A stretch of DNA of 41,135 nt from Myxococcus llanfairpwllgwyngyllgogerychwyrndrobwllllantysiliogogogochensis (GCF_006636215.1 NZ_VIFM01000080.1:1-41135), one strand, 5' to 3'; positions 9,279 through 18,203 are shown, counted from the first letter of the stretch. Numbers and translations are program-made. Notes: a model not told the origin generated them from the letters alone.

Positions 9279-10289
9279 ATGTTCCCGAGCCGGGCCAGGG
9301 GGCTGCTGGACTTCTGCATGGCGGTGCTGTGCGTGTGGACGGCGTACCACCACACGCCCGCGGGCGCGCTGGTGCGCAAGGCCTCCGCCTGGGCCTTCTC
9401 CTCGAAGAGCACCGCGCGGCCCCTGCTGGCGTACTACGACGGCATGACGGGCACCTCGCTGGCCGCGCCCATGCTGGCGCCCGAGGTGTCCCTGGTGCGT
9501 CCGCTGACGGATGCGGAGTCGCTGGCCTGGGGCACGCACCTGGCATTGAAGGGCCTGGATGCGCGAGCGAGGGAGCCCTTCGCCGCGCTGGCCCAGGAAC
9601 TGGGGATTCCCATGGACCGGCTGTTGGACCCGGTGGAAGGGCCCGTCGCCGCGCGCAGGCTTCACGCGGCGCTCGAGGCGGACTTCCCCCGCGAGGAGGC
9701 GCGCCTCACGGCCCTCTTCGTCGGCCGCATCCCCGCGCGTTATGCCCAGGAGCGCGTGGTGGCGGAAGGTGGCGCGCCGACGCTGGAGTCACTGAACCGG
9801 CAGCTTCCTCCGGGTTTCGAGACGGCCTCGGTGGGCGCGGCGCAGGCGCTGGCGTTGTCCACCGCATTCGGGCTCGCGTGGCCCGTGTCGGAGAGCGCCC
9901 GGGTGACGAGCCCCTTCGGCGAGCGGCACCACCCCGTGCTGGGAATGCGGCGGATGCACACTGGCGTGGACCTCAGCGTACCCACGGGGACGGCGGTATC
10001 GGCCGTGGCGGAGGGTGTGGTGCGGCGCGCGAGCGAGGACGCGGTGAATGGCCGCGTCCTGGTCCTGGACCATGGCCGTGGCGTGACGACGGCGTACTGC
10101 CACAACTCGGAGCTGCTGGTCCGGGTGGGGGAGCGGGTGGAGCGCGGACAGCTCATCGCCCGCTCCGGCAACACCGGGCGCTCCACGGGGCCCCACCTCC
10201 ACTACCAGCTGGAACTCGCCTCCCGGCCCATGGACCCCCTCAAGTTCCGCGCCTCCGTCCGCGCCGTGTCCGGCGATTCCTCGCGCTGA
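9279..10289 (+). CDS. M23 (LytM-type) metallopeptidase, membrane-anchored
   Basis: The C-terminal ~120 residues are a peptidase M23 domain: SPFGERHHPVLGMRRMHTGVD, with zinc ligands H227 and D231, then VLVLDHGRGVTTAYCHN, and GPHLHYQ with the HLH pair at 306-308. All metal and catalytic residues are kept, so it is probably an active peptidoglycan endopeptidase. The N-terminus has one hydrophobic segment (about 8-28, LLDFCMAVLCVWTAYH) that may be a signal anchor, followed by a ~170-residue helical region. ATG 9279 is chosen for the GAGG site 6 bases upstream (within the previous stop) and for family fit; the frame is open further upstream but overlaps the neighbouring gene. The product has 336 residues. 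It forms a likely two-gene unit with the membrane protein before it. Confidence 0.93.
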   Translation: MFPSRARGLLDFCMAVLCVWTAYHHTPAGALVRKASAWAFSSKSTARPLLAYYDGMTGTSLAAPMLAPEVSLVRPLTDAESLAWGTHLALKGLDARAREPFAALAQELGIPMDRLLDPVEGPVAARRLHAALEADFPREEARLTALFVGRIPARYAQERVVAEGGAPTLESLNRQLPPGFETASVGAAQALALSTAFGLAWPVSESARVTSPFGERHHPVLGMRRMHTGVDLSVPTGTAVSAVAEGVVRRASEDAVNGRVLVLDHGRGVTTAYCHNSELLVRVGERVERGQLIARSGNTGRSTGPHLHYQLELASRPMDPLKFRASVRAVSGDSSR

Positions 10290-10424
10290 GGATTCCAGCC
10301 AGGCCTCGAAGTCCGGGAGCGTGCCGGGGTCTGGGGGCTTGCCGGGCTGTCGTCGCTTTCGCGGACTACCCGTGACGTTGGAGCGGGAACTGGAGACGGG
10401 GCAGGGGTGTGGTACATCGGCGCC

Positions 10425-10880
10425 ATGGCCTCGTTCCTCACCGTGCAGGTGCGCCGCGTGCGTGCCCATCCGGAGCCCTTGCCGCTTCCCCGCTACGAGA
10501 CGGCGCTCGCCGCCGGGCTGGATTTGAGAGCGGACATCGAGGGGGAGCGGGTGCTCGCGCCGCTGGCGCGGATGGCGGTTCCCACGGGCCTCGCGCTGGG
10601 GCTCCCCCCGGGCTACGAGGGGCAGGTACGACCTCGCTCCGGCCTGGCGCTGCGCCACGGAATCACGCTGCTCAACTCCCCCGGGACGGTGGATGCGGAC
10701 TACCGGGGGGAGGTGCAGGTCATCCTGGTGAATCTCTCCAGCGAGCCCTTCACCCTGCGTCGGGGCGACCGGGTGGCCCAGCTGGTGGTGGCGCCGGTGA
10801 CGTCCGCCACGCTGGAAGAAGTGGAGGTCCTCGACGCGACGTCGCGGGGGGGGAACGGCTTCGGTTCCACCGGCCGGTAG
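10425..10880 (+). CDS. dut: dUTP diphosphatase
   Basis: dUTPase hydrolyses dUTP to dUMP and diphosphate, keeping uracil out of DNA and supplying dTMP synthesis. All five trimeric dUTPase motifs are present in the 151-residue product: AAGLDLRA (1), RPRSGLA (2), [11 protein letters not shown] (3, with the catalytic Asp region), [11 protein letters not shown] (4) and the C-terminal [10 protein letters not shown] (5). ATG 10425 starts [11 protein letters not shown]; an in-frame GTG at 10407 would add six residues. It stands alone on the + strand between the M23 peptidase and the kinase gene. Confidence 0.96.
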   Translation: MASFLTVQVRRVRAHPEPLPLPRYETALAAGLDLRADIEGERVLAPLARMAVPTGLALGLPPGYEGQVRPRSGLALRHGITLLNSPGTVDADYRGEVQVILVNLSSEPFTLRRGDRVAQLVVAPVTSATLEEVEVLDATSRGGNGFGSTGR

Positions 10881-10929
10881 CGCGAGAGCCGACGGCATCG
10901 TTCCTTGATGACAGGGGAGCGTGCAGAAT

Positions 10930-13560
10930 ATGAGGCCGGACCGCACCCCCGCTCGCGGTCCTCCTTCGACCGGCCCCTGGAGTCCGACTGCTTTGCTCTG
11001 CTACCGCTGCGGCAGCCACGTCCCCGAGACGACCGACACCTGTCCCACCTGCGGGATGAAGTACGACGCGGCCGCGCGACAATCGGCCGGTGTCGTCCGC
11101 AAGCGCGGCCTGGAGGGCGCCCCCTACAAGCCAGGGGACGTCGTCGCCGGCCGCTACGCCATCCAGGAGGTGGTGGGCTCCGGCCCCATGGGCTTCGTCT
11201 TCCGCGCACAGGACGAGGAGATCGACGTCGAGGTCGCGCTGAAGACGGTCCACCCGCGACTCGTCCAGCAGCCCGAGGAGCGCACCCAGTTCTCGTTCTC
11301 CATGCGGGTGGGCAAGAAGCTCAACCACCCGAACCTGCTGCGCGTCTACGAAGAGGGGCTCGACGGTGAGCGGCCCTTCTTCACCATGCAGTTGCTGGAG
11401 GGGATGACGCTGCGGCGGATGATGGAGCAGCGCGCCTCGCGCGGGCAGCTCTTCTCGCTGAAGGACGTGGAGCCGCTGCTGGCGCAGATGGCGGCGGCGC
11501 TGGACGCGGCCCATCGCTTCGGCCCCCACTCCGACCTCAAGCCGGAGAACGTCATCGTCCTTCCGGACCTGCTGAAGGTGACGGACTACGGGCTCGGCCT
11601 CGCCGTGCCGCAGCTTCCCTTCGTCCAGGCGCAGAAGGGGCATCGCGCGGATATCTACGTCGCTCCCGAGTACGTGGCGGGCGGTGAGCTGGACACGCGC
11701 ATGGACGTGTACTCGCTGGGCGTGGTGATGGGGGAGATGGTCGCGGGCCTCGTGCCCGTCGAGGGCGTGGTGCCCGGGTTGACGTCGCTGCACCCGGACC
11801 TGCCCACGTCCTTCGAGGCGCTCTACCGGCGCGCGCTCAACATCAACCCGCTGGCCCGTCCGAAGACGGCGGGTGAGCTGCACGCGGAGTTCGCCAGCAT
11901 CCTCGCGCGCGCCCCCGCGGCGGTCGCCACGCACGTGCGCGGCGTGCCGCCTCCCGCGGGCTCGGCGCAGGCCGCCGCGGTGCGGATGTCCGCGCGTCCG
12001 CCGCCTCCGGTGCCCACGGACATGATGCCGGTGCCCACGGGCATCGTGACCTCGGCGCCGAAGCCTTCCGCGCCCGTCGAGGAGGAGCCGCCTCCGCCCG
12101 ATGCCACGCAGCCGCTCGACGCGGCGACGCTGGCCGCCATCATCGGCGCGAACCCCGGCGCATCCCAGCACCTCACGGAGCAGGCGCTGCCGTTCATCAC
12201 CGCGTCCGCCGCGCGGGCCGCCATGGATTCGCCTCAAGGTGGGCGCTCGGCTTCCGAAGCGTCGGCGAAGGGACGGGCTGCCTCGGAATCGTCACAGGGG
12301 GGGCGTTCCTCCCGCGGCGCCTCCGAGCCCGCTCACGGTGGGCGCCTGCCCCCCGAGCCCGCTCGGGCGGGTGGGCCCGCGCCGCGTGCCTCCGGACCGA
12401 TGCCGGCTGCTCAGCCGCGCGCGGCGCCTCGGGCCCAGGAGTCGGACGCGGGGCAGGAGCCGGCCCCTGCTGTTTCCGGTGCCCGCTCGGCGCGCGCGTT
12501 GGAGTCCTCGCCCTCGCCCTCGGCCTCCGGGCCTCGGCCCATGTCGCGGACATTGGATGCGGCGCCCGCGGTGCCGGTGCCGGCCATCCGCACCGCGCGC
12601 ACACTGGAGTCGCCCGCGGTGTCGGGGGCACGCACGGGGCCTCGCTCGCTCGACTCCCATCCTTCCATGTCGGGCGCTCGCACGTTGGACTCGCCCATGA
12701 CCTCGGCGGCGCGCTCGGCGCCTCGCATCGCGCCCACCCACCGGTCCACCCGTCCGTCGAAGTCCTCGGCCTCCCGCCGTCGCTCGGCATTCATCTGGAT
12801 GGTGGTGTTGACCGTGGGCGGGCTCGCGCTGGGGGCCGGTGGCGGTTACCTGTTGCTGCGCTACCTGCGCTCGGCCCAGCGGACAGCGCCGGTGGTGCCC
12901 ATGGGAGGGCCGTCTGCACGCCAGGCTGCACCGGAAGCCAATGCTCCTCCCCTCGTCGCGCTGGCGGGAGGGTGTCCCGATGGCATGCGGGTGGTGAGTG
13001 GCGGGTACTTCCGCCGGGGAAAGGCGCGGGACGACGACCAGGGGCAGGTGGAGGAGCCTTTCGAGGAAAGCATCCAGGTGGACTCCTTCTGCATGGACGA
13101 GTTCGAGTACTCGAACTCGAACAAGCGGGGAGGGAGTCCTCGGGTGGAGGTGACCTGGGAACAGGCGCGCGGGCTGTGTGAGGCCGCGGAGAAGCGGCTC
13201 TGCACGGAAGAGGAGTGGGAGAAGGCATGCAAGGGACCGGGCAACGCGCGCTACGCATACGGCGACGATTACGTTCAAGGCGCGTGCAATACGAAGGTCT
13301 CGCTCCAGGAAACGCCTCCCACGGTCGCCCCCTCCGGGACGTTCACGCAATGCGTGTCACGGGGTTATGGCGTGGCGGACCTCTCCGGGAACGTGGCGGA
13401 GTGGACGAGCACCCGCGTCCCCAACCGGGGTGTCGTGCAGAAGGGCGGCTCGTTCAACGACTCGCAGCTCGCCTCGAGGTGCAGCGCGCGGGCCTTCATC
13501 GCTCCGGAGAAGACCGCCCTCTCGGTCGGCTTCCGGTGCTGCGCGAGCGTGAAGCCATGA
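10930..13560 (+). CDS. transmembrane Ser/Thr protein kinase with SUMF1/FGE-like ectodomain
   Basis: ATG 10930 has AGGGGAG 10 bases upstream and is preferred over GTG 10921; the product has 876 residues. Domain order: a CxxC...CxxC zinc ribbon (about 17-37), a Hanks-type kinase (about 70-335), a Pro/Ala/Ser-rich linker (340-615) with repeated SGAR.../R-x-L-[DE]-S phrases, one membrane segment (about 620-645, FIWMVVLTVGGLALGAGGG), and a SUMF1/formylglycine-enzyme-like domain (about 675-876) with ten cysteines and the GNVAEWT, GGSFND and GFRC motifs. The kinase keeps the Gly loop GSGPMGFVF (83-91), K105 and D202, but the HRD motif reads HSD and the DFG motif reads DYG. The layout implies a cytoplasmic kinase controlled by an extracytoplasmic sensor. 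The stop overlaps the next gene (ATGA). Its substrate is unknown. Confidence 0.93.
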   Translation: MRPDRTPARGPPSTGPWSPTALLCYRCGSHVPETTDTCPTCGMKYDAAARQSAGVVRKRGLEGAPYKPGDVVAGRYAIQEVVGSGPMGFVFRAQDEEIDVEVALKTVHPRLVQQPEERTQFSFSMRVGKKLNHPNLLRVYEEGLDGERPFFTMQLLEGMTLRRMMEQRASRGQLFSLKDVEPLLAQMAAALDAAHRFGPHSDLKPENVIVLPDLLKVTDYGLGLAVPQLPFVQAQKGHRADIYVAPEYVAGGELDTRMDVYSLGVVMGEMVAGLVPVEGVVPGLTSLHPDLPTSFEALYRRALNINPLARPKTAGELHAEFASILARAPAAVATHVRGVPPPAGSAQAAAVRMSARPPPPVPTDMMPVPTGIVTSAPKPSAPVEEEPPPPDATQPLDAATLAAIIGANPGASQHLTEQALPFITASAARAAMDSPQGGRSASEASAKGRAASESSQGGRSSRGASEPAHGGRLPPEPARAGGPAPRASGPMPAAQPRAAPRAQESDAGQEPAPAVSGARSARALESSPSPSASGPRPMSRTLDAAPAVPVPAIRTARTLESPAVSGARTGPRSLDSHPSMSGARTLDSPMTSAARSAPRIAPTHRSTRPSKSSASRRRSAFIWMVVLTVGGLALGAGGGYLLLRYLRSAQRTAPVVPMGGPSARQAAPEANAPPLVALAGGCPDGMRVVSGGYFRRGKARDDDQGQVEEPFEESIQVDSFCMDEFEYSNSNKRGGSPRVEVTWEQARGLCEAAEKRLCTEEEWEKACKGPGNARYAYGDDYVQGACNTKVSLQETPPTVAPSGTFTQCVSRGYGVADLSGNVAEWTSTRVPNRGVVQKGGSFNDSQLASRCSARAFIAPEKTALSVGFRCCASVKP

Positions 13561-14501
13561 ACGGGCGGACCCTCGCGCTCCTGCTCCTGCTGGTGCCGGT
13601 GGTAGCGGGGGCTCAAGGGGCAGCCCGTCCCCGCGTGGTGGCGGTGAAGTCCGCCAACCTGGCGCCCTATGCCTCCGTCATCGCTGGCTTCGCCGCGGAG
13701 GCGCGCGCGGAGGTGCAGGAGATGACGCTGGACGAGAGTCCCGGCGCCGCCGCGCGCATCTTCAAGAAGCTGGCGGCCCAGAAGCCCGCGTTGGTGCTGG
13801 CCCTGGGGCCACTGGCCGCCAACGCCGCGCGCCGCTCCCTGGGCGAGGACATCCCCGTCCTCTTCGCCATGGTGCCGTACTTCGAGAAGTACGGACTGGA
13901 AGGCCCCAACGTCACCGGCATCTCGCTCACCAGTGACCTGGGGCCGGAGCTGGAGGCGCTGCTCGCGGTGGCTCCCAAGGCCCGGCGCGTGGGCATGGTG
14001 CATGACCCCCGCTTCTCCGCCAGCACCGTGACGCAGGCGCAGACGTCCGCTGCGTCCCGGAGCCTGTCCATCCTCCCGCTGGAGGTGGACTCACCAGGGA
14101 AGGTGGAGAAGGTGCTGGAGGGCGCGGCGGGCCGCGTGGATGCGCTGCTGATGGTGGCGGACAAGACGGTGGGCAACGCCGCCGTCGTGCAGCAGCTCAT
14201 CGCCTTCGCGCAGGCGAAGCGGCTGCCGCTCGTGGCGCTCACGCCCAGCCAGGTGAAGGAGGGCGCGTCCCTCGCGCTGTCCCCCAGCCCCATGGCCATT
14301 GGCCTGCAAGCGGGCCGGCTGGCCAATCGCATCATCCACGAGAAGATTGACCCGGGGGCGCTGGCGGTGGCGCAGCCAGAGGGGTTGGACCTGTCCATCA
14401 ATCTCACCACCGCCCGGAAGTTGGGTCCGTCCTCCGAGTCCGTGCTGGAGTTGCTCCGGTTCGCGGCGCGGAAGGACTTTGCCGTGAAGGTCTACGAGTG
14501 A
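13557..14501 (+). CDS. ABC-type substrate-binding protein (PF04392-like), secreted
   Basis: The 314-residue product begins with a Sec signal peptide (MNGRTLALLLLLVPVVAGAQG, cleavage probably after AQG or nearby). The mature part resembles the ABC transporter substrate-binding family PF04392 (DUF534): PALVLALGPLAANAARR, IPVLFAMVPYFEKYGL.GPNVTGISLT, RRVGMVHDPRFSAS, VDALLMVADKTV and MAIGLQAGRLANRII. No permease or ATPase gene is adjacent. The gene overlaps the kinase stop by ATGA and its own stop overlaps the purB GTG, so the three are likely one transcript. A role as the periplasmic ligand-sensing partner of the kinase is possible but is only inference from linkage. Confidence 0.88.
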   Translation: MNGRTLALLLLLVPVVAGAQGAARPRVVAVKSANLAPYASVIAGFAAEARAEVQEMTLDESPGAAARIFKKLAAQKPALVLALGPLAANAARRSLGEDIPVLFAMVPYFEKYGLEGPNVTGISLTSDLGPELEALLAVAPKARRVGMVHDPRFSASTVTQAQTSAASRSLSILPLEVDSPGKVEKVLEGAAGRVDALLMVADKTVGNAAVVQQLIAFAQAKRLPLVALTPSQVKEGASLALSPSPMAIGLQAGRLANRIIHEKIDPGALAVAQPEGLDLSINLTTARKLGPSSESVLELLRFAARKDFAVKVYE

Positions 14502-15811
14502 TTCCGCGATACAGCCGACAGGAGATGTCCAACCTCTGGAACGACGTGGCCCGCTTGCGCCGGTGGCGCGATGTGGAGCTCGCCGCGCTGGAGGGCATGG
14601 TGGAGGCGGGGCTGGCCCCGCGTGAGGCGCTGGAGGATTGCCTCCAGAAAGCCGGAGACTTCACGCCCGCGGATGCCGCGCGCATCGACGAAATCGAGCG
14701 CACCACCAAGCACGACGTCATCGCCTTCCTCACCTTCATGGAGGAGCGGGTGGGCCCCAGTGCCCGCTGGCTGCACCTGGGAATGACGTCCTCGGACGTG
14801 CTGGACACGTCCCTGGCGATGACGCTGCGCGACGCCGTGGACCTCATCCTCCAGGACATGGAGCGGGTGATGGCGGCGGTGGAGAAGCGCGCCTTCGAGC
14901 ACAAGCACACGCTCCAGATGGGCCGCAGCCATGGCATCCACGCGGAGCCGGTGACGTTCGGCCACAAGCTGGCCATCTGGTACGACGAGCTTCGCCGCGC
15001 CCGCACGCGCCTGCTGCACGCGCGGGAGACCATCGCCACGGGCAAGATTTCCGGCGCGGTGGGCACCTTCGCGCACCTGCCTCCGGCCGTGGAGGAGCAC
15101 GTCTGCAAGAAGCTGGGCCTCAAGGCCGCGCCCGCCTCCAGCCAGGTGGTGCAGCGTGACAGGCACGCCGAGTACTTCACGGCGCTGGCGCTGTTGGGCT
15201 CCAGCATCGAGAAGTTCGCCGTGGAGATTCGCCACCTGCAGCGCACCGAGGTGCGCGAGGCGGAGGAGCCCTTCACCGCTGGACAGAAGGGCTCCAGCGC
15301 GATGCCGCACAAGCGCAACCCCATCCTGTCGGAGAACCTCACGGGACTGGCGCGCCTGTTGCGCGGCTACGCGGTGAGCGCCATGGAGGACGTGGCGCTG
15401 TGGCACGAGCGGGACATCTCCCACTCCTCCGTGGAGCGCGTCATCGGCCCGGATGCCACCATCCTCGCGGACTTCATGCTGGTGCGCTTCGCCCGGCTGA
15501 TGGAGGACCTGCGCGTCTACCCGGAGCAGATGAAGAAGAACCTGGAGCTGCTCGGCGGCGTGGTGAACTCGCAGCGGCTCCTGCTGGAGCTGGCGCGCAA
15601 GGGCATGGACCGGCAGGCCGCCTACGTCATCGTCCAGCGCAACGCGATGAAGCTCTACGAGGAGGGCGTGGACTTCCGGCAGGCGCTGCTCGCGGACGAG
15701 GACCTGCGCAAGATGATGACGCCCGAGGAGATCAACGACTGCTTCTCCCCGGGCTACCACACGCGGCACATGGACGACGTCTTCCGCCGCGTCTTCGGCC
15801 GGAGCGAGTAG
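14498..15811 (+). CDS. purB: adenylosuccinate lyase
   Basis: PurB catalyses two fumarate-releasing steps of purine synthesis: SAICAR to AICAR, and adenylosuccinate to AMP. GTG 14498 overlaps the preceding stop (GTGA) and gives the typical opening IPRYSRQEMSNLW; the product is 437 residues, of the short B. subtilis/Thermotoga type. MTSSDVLDT, GRSHGIHAEPVTFG and the superfamily signature GSSAMPHKRNP (265-275, with the catalytic Ser loop) are intact, followed by ERDISHSSVER. It converges with purC on the opposite strand, with only 32 bp between the stops. Confidence 0.97.
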   Translation: MIPRYSRQEMSNLWNDVARLRRWRDVELAALEGMVEAGLAPREALEDCLQKAGDFTPADAARIDEIERTTKHDVIAFLTFMEERVGPSARWLHLGMTSSDVLDTSLAMTLRDAVDLILQDMERVMAAVEKRAFEHKHTLQMGRSHGIHAEPVTFGHKLAIWYDELRRARTRLLHARETIATGKISGAVGTFAHLPPAVEEHVCKKLGLKAAPASSQVVQRDRHAEYFTALALLGSSIEKFAVEIRHLQRTEVREAEEPFTAGQKGSSAMPHKRNPILSENLTGLARLLRGYAVSAMEDVALWHERDISHSSVERVIGPDATILADFMLVRFARLMEDLRVYPEQMKKNLELLGGVVNSQRLLLELARKGMDRQAAYVIVQRNAMKLYEEGVDFRQALLADEDLRKMMTPEEINDCFSPGYHTRHMDDVFRRVFGRSE

Positions 15812-15843
15812 CGGACGGCCGTCCCACAGGCTCGCTGGGAGGG

Positions 15844-16803
15844 CTACTTCAGGTAGCCCTTCTGGCGCAGGTTCCGTTCGATTCGCGCGTGCACGTCGCC
15901 CGGTTCGAGCGCGAGCGTCGTCCCCGTAATCTGCTCGAAGGCCGCCACGTACTTGGTGGCCAGCTCCACTCGGACGTCATCGGGGATGGGCGGAGGCGTG
16001 CCCTGACCGGAGAAGTTCCGCTCGCGGATGAGCCACTGGCGGATGTTCTCCTTGTCCAGCATGCGCTGGTCCTCGCCCTTGGCGAAGCGGGCCTCGTACT
16101 CGTCCGCCACCCAGTAGCGACTGGAGTCCGGGGTGTGCATCTCGTCGATGACGTAGAGGTCGTCGCCCACCTTGCCGAACTCGTACTTGGTATCGACGAG
16201 GATGAGGCCGCGCGTGCGCGCCCACTTCTGCCCTTCCGCGAACAGGCCGCGCGCCGCCTCGGTGATGCGGGCCCAGTCGCGAGCGCTGGCCAGGCCTCGC
16301 GCGAGGATTTCCTTCTCCGAGATGGGCTCGTCGTGCAGCCCGTACTCCGCCTTGGTGGACGGGGTGATGATGGGCTCGGGGAAGGCCGCGTCCTTGCGCA
16401 TGCCGGTGGGGAAGGGCAGGCCGTAGGCGGTGTGCGTGCCCTTCTCGTAGTCGCGCCACAGGCTGCCGGTGAGGTAGCCGCGGATGACGACTTCCACCGT
16501 GAAGGGCTGGCAGGCGCGCGCCACGGTGACGTTGGCGTCCGGCACGTCGAGCACGTGGTTGGGGCAGATGTGCTTCGTGCGCTCGAACCAGAAGGCCGCG
16601 AGCCGGTTGAGCACCTCGCCCTTGAAGGGGATGGTGGTCAGCACGTGGTCGAACGCGGAGAGCCGGTCCGTCGTCACCAGGACGAGCGTGTCGCGGCTCC
16701 GGTACGTGTCGCGGACCTTGCCGCGGTAGTGCTGGCCGAGCGCCGGCAGATTCGTCTGCTGGAGCGTGTGGGGGAGCTGAGCGTGAAGAGCGGAGGTATT
16801 CAC
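15844..16803 (-). CDS. purC: phosphoribosylaminoimidazole-succinocarboxamide synthase
   Basis: PurC (SAICAR synthetase) joins aspartate to CAIR with ATP, the step just before PurB. The 319-residue product carries RGKVRDTYRS, LVLVTTDRLSAFDHVLTTIPFKGEVLN, VEVVIRGYLTGSLWRDYEKG, RGLILVDTKYEFG and the DEMHTPDSSRYW signature. The length is that of the longer, yeast ADE1-like type rather than the ~237-residue E. coli form. The start is GTG 16803 (VNTSALHAQLPHTLQQTNLP); the frame is open to 17121, but the added region lacks family similarity. Convergent pairing with purB puts two consecutive pathway genes together, though they cannot share a promoter. Confidence 0.96.
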   Translation of the reverse strand: MNTSALHAQLPHTLQQTNLPALGQHYRGKVRDTYRSRDTLVLVTTDRLSAFDHVLTTIPFKGEVLNRLAAFWFERTKHICPNHVLDVPDANVTVARACQPFTVEVVIRGYLTGSLWRDYEKGTHTAYGLPFPTGMRKDAAFPEPIITPSTKAEYGLHDEPISEKEILARGLASARDWARITEAARGLFAEGQKWARTRGLILVDTKYEFGKVGDDLYVIDEMHTPDSSRYWVADEYEARFAKGEDQRMLDKENIRQWLIRERNFSGQGTPPPIPDDVRVELATKYVAAFEQITGTTLALEPGDVHARIERNLRQKGYLK

Positions 16804-16880
16804 TGGCGCCTCGCGGCCCGCCCCTCTGGAAAGTGGGGCACGGCGAGAGAAGGGTGGGCCTGTTGCTGAGGCGCGGGACT

Positions 16881-17471
16881 CTACTGGAGCGTGGCCGGCA
16901 TGGAAGCAGGACCGTAAGCCGCCGCCAGGTAGAGGAACGCCGGGTTGACGCGCAGGATGCCGTCCACGTAGGCGACCGCATAAGGCGCCCCGGACGCCCG
17001 GTCCACCTGGACCGCGCTCTCCGGATGGATGCCCCAGTGCGCGAGCAGCGTGCGGGCCACCAGCTCCGCGGCTTCTCGCTCGGACAGGCCCTGCAGGCTC
17101 TCCCGTCGGTCTTCCGGCCAACGCTCGGCCGCACGGGCTTCCAACACCAGCTCGATGCCCTTGCCCGCGTCCGGCGCCTGGAACAGGTCCATGCGCGAAT
17201 CGAAGCCTGGTGCGGCGAGCAACTCACCGTGCTGGCTGATGGGGAAGAGCACCAGCGCCTGCGCCGCCTGCCCGGCCTCCAGGTCCGACTGACGGGCCAC
17301 CTCGCGGAACATCTCGAGGCGCGTCGCGGGGGACTCGAACTCCAGGAACTCTGGCGGATGCGACAGCGCCTGACGGGCACTCATGGTCGCGCGCACGGGC
17401 GTGCCCGCACCGCCACAAGCGGTGAGCACGGAGACGAGCGAGAGGAGCAACCCAGGGAGCCAGCGACGCAT
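16881..17471 (-). CDS. hypothetical lipoprotein
   Basis: The 196-residue product starts MRRWLPGLLLSLVSVLTACGG, a type II signal peptide with lipobox LTAC, so lipidation at Cys19 is expected. The mature part has no family I recognise. It contains AQALVLFPISQHGELLAAPGFDSRMDLFQ, a helical RESLQGLSEREAAELVARTLLAHWGI and a compact C-terminal region (APYAVAYVDGILRVNPAFLYLAAAYG). No Shine-Dalgarno is seen before ATG 17471, while a TATATT box lies only 9 bp upstream, which would fit a leaderless mRNA. It ends 77 bp after the purC start codon on the same strand, so co-transcription with purC is possible. Confidence 0.85.
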   Translation of the reverse strand: MRRWLPGLLLSLVSVLTACGGAGTPVRATMSARQALSHPPEFLEFESPATRLEMFREVARQSDLEAGQAAQALVLFPISQHGELLAAPGFDSRMDLFQAPDAGKGIELVLEARAAERWPEDRRESLQGLSEREAAELVARTLLAHWGIHPESAVQVDRASGAPYAVAYVDGILRVNPAFLYLAAAYGPASMPATLQ

Positions 17472-17930
17472 ACGGGCGGGAATATACCGATCTGCTTCAG
17501 GATCAACCAGTGAAACTCGGAGGCATGCGTCCTGAGGCGCATCTCGCCTCTGTCCCGCACCTGACGCACTCACAGACACCCTGGATGCGGGGGTCCGCGT
17601 CATGGCCCTCTGGTCCTTTTGGACCCGGCCACGTGCTCGGCTCGCGGTGCGGAGCGGCTCGACGTGAGGGGTGACGCGGTGTTGGCGGGCATGGCCGTGA
17701 CGGAAGGCTCGGCCCGAAGGCTGCGTGTACGTGGCTGGCACCGCATCTCGCACCTGACTCCACGCGATGGAGCGGACGGCGATGCGGGCGAGCGCGGACC
17801 CGAGGCGAGGCGGAGCGGTGGCTCACGGCCTTCAAGCGTGGGGTCGCGCGGTGGCGCGGGGCACCTCTCCCTGAGGATTCAATCAGGGAAGAGAAGACCC
17901 CGGCGCCGCTGCGAGTACGACGGCGGAGAC
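17472..17930. other. intergenic stretch without a convincing gene
   Basis: No open frame here shows family similarity, and long + strand frames are GC-driven shadows. Near the right end, 17868-17889 holds a 7-bp inverted repeat (TCCCTGA/TCAGGGA, 8-nt loop) extendable with one bulge. Read on the - strand it lies about 42 bases after the stop of the zinc-motif gene and may be its terminator, but there is no T-run. Confidence 0.5.
17481..17486 (-). promoter_or_regulatory. candidate -10 box, leaderless transcript
   Basis: TATATT on the - strand stands out against GC-rich surroundings, 9 bp from the lipoprotein ATG. A TTGATC lies 14 bp further upstream, which is short for a -35 spacing. Transcription would start within a few bases of the ATG. 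Confidence 0.35.
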
Positions 17931-18203
17931 TTAAGCCGCGTCCTTCTTGTACGTCTCGCCGTGGTGCTTCTCGCACAGGCCGGCCTTGAACGTCTTGATG
18001 CGGCAACCGTCCTTGGAGCAGGTGCGGTAGCGCGAGTGGGGCAGGTCGCCCTGGCGCCACTGCTTGAAGTGGAAGAAGCAGTAGCTCTTGGCGCGGTAGG
18101 GGCGCTTGCAGCCCTCCACGGTGCAAGCCTTCTTGCCACTGCCCTTGGCGGTGCGGGGCCAGTGGGTGAGCTTCTTCTGGGTCGTCGGGGTGGCCTCGGC
18201 CAT
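17931..18203 (-). CDS. small basic protein with two Cys/His zinc motifs
   Basis: The 90-residue product starts at ATG 18203 with GGAGAGG 7 bases upstream, a strong ribosome-binding site. It has two similar modules: CTVEGCKRPYRAKSYCFFH (about 27-45) and CSKDGCRIKTFKAGLCEKHH (about 62-81), each C-x4-C-x8/9-C-x2-H. Such modules occur as accessory zinc-binding elements in HNH-type and other nucleic-acid-binding proteins, but no nuclease motif is present here. The protein is rich in Lys and Arg, so RNA or DNA binding is plausible. Function is unknown. It stands between the lipoprotein and htrA-like genes with its own probable promoter. Confidence 0.88.
   Translation of the reverse strand: MAEATPTTQKKLTHWPRTAKGSGKKACTVEGCKRPYRAKSYCFFHFKQWRQGDLPHSRYRTCSKDGCRIKTFKAGLCEKHHGETYKKDAA

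Noticed and set aside
17731-17750. Sigma-54 promoter (TGGCAC start)
   Set aside because: The -12 part does not match TTGC at the required spacing.
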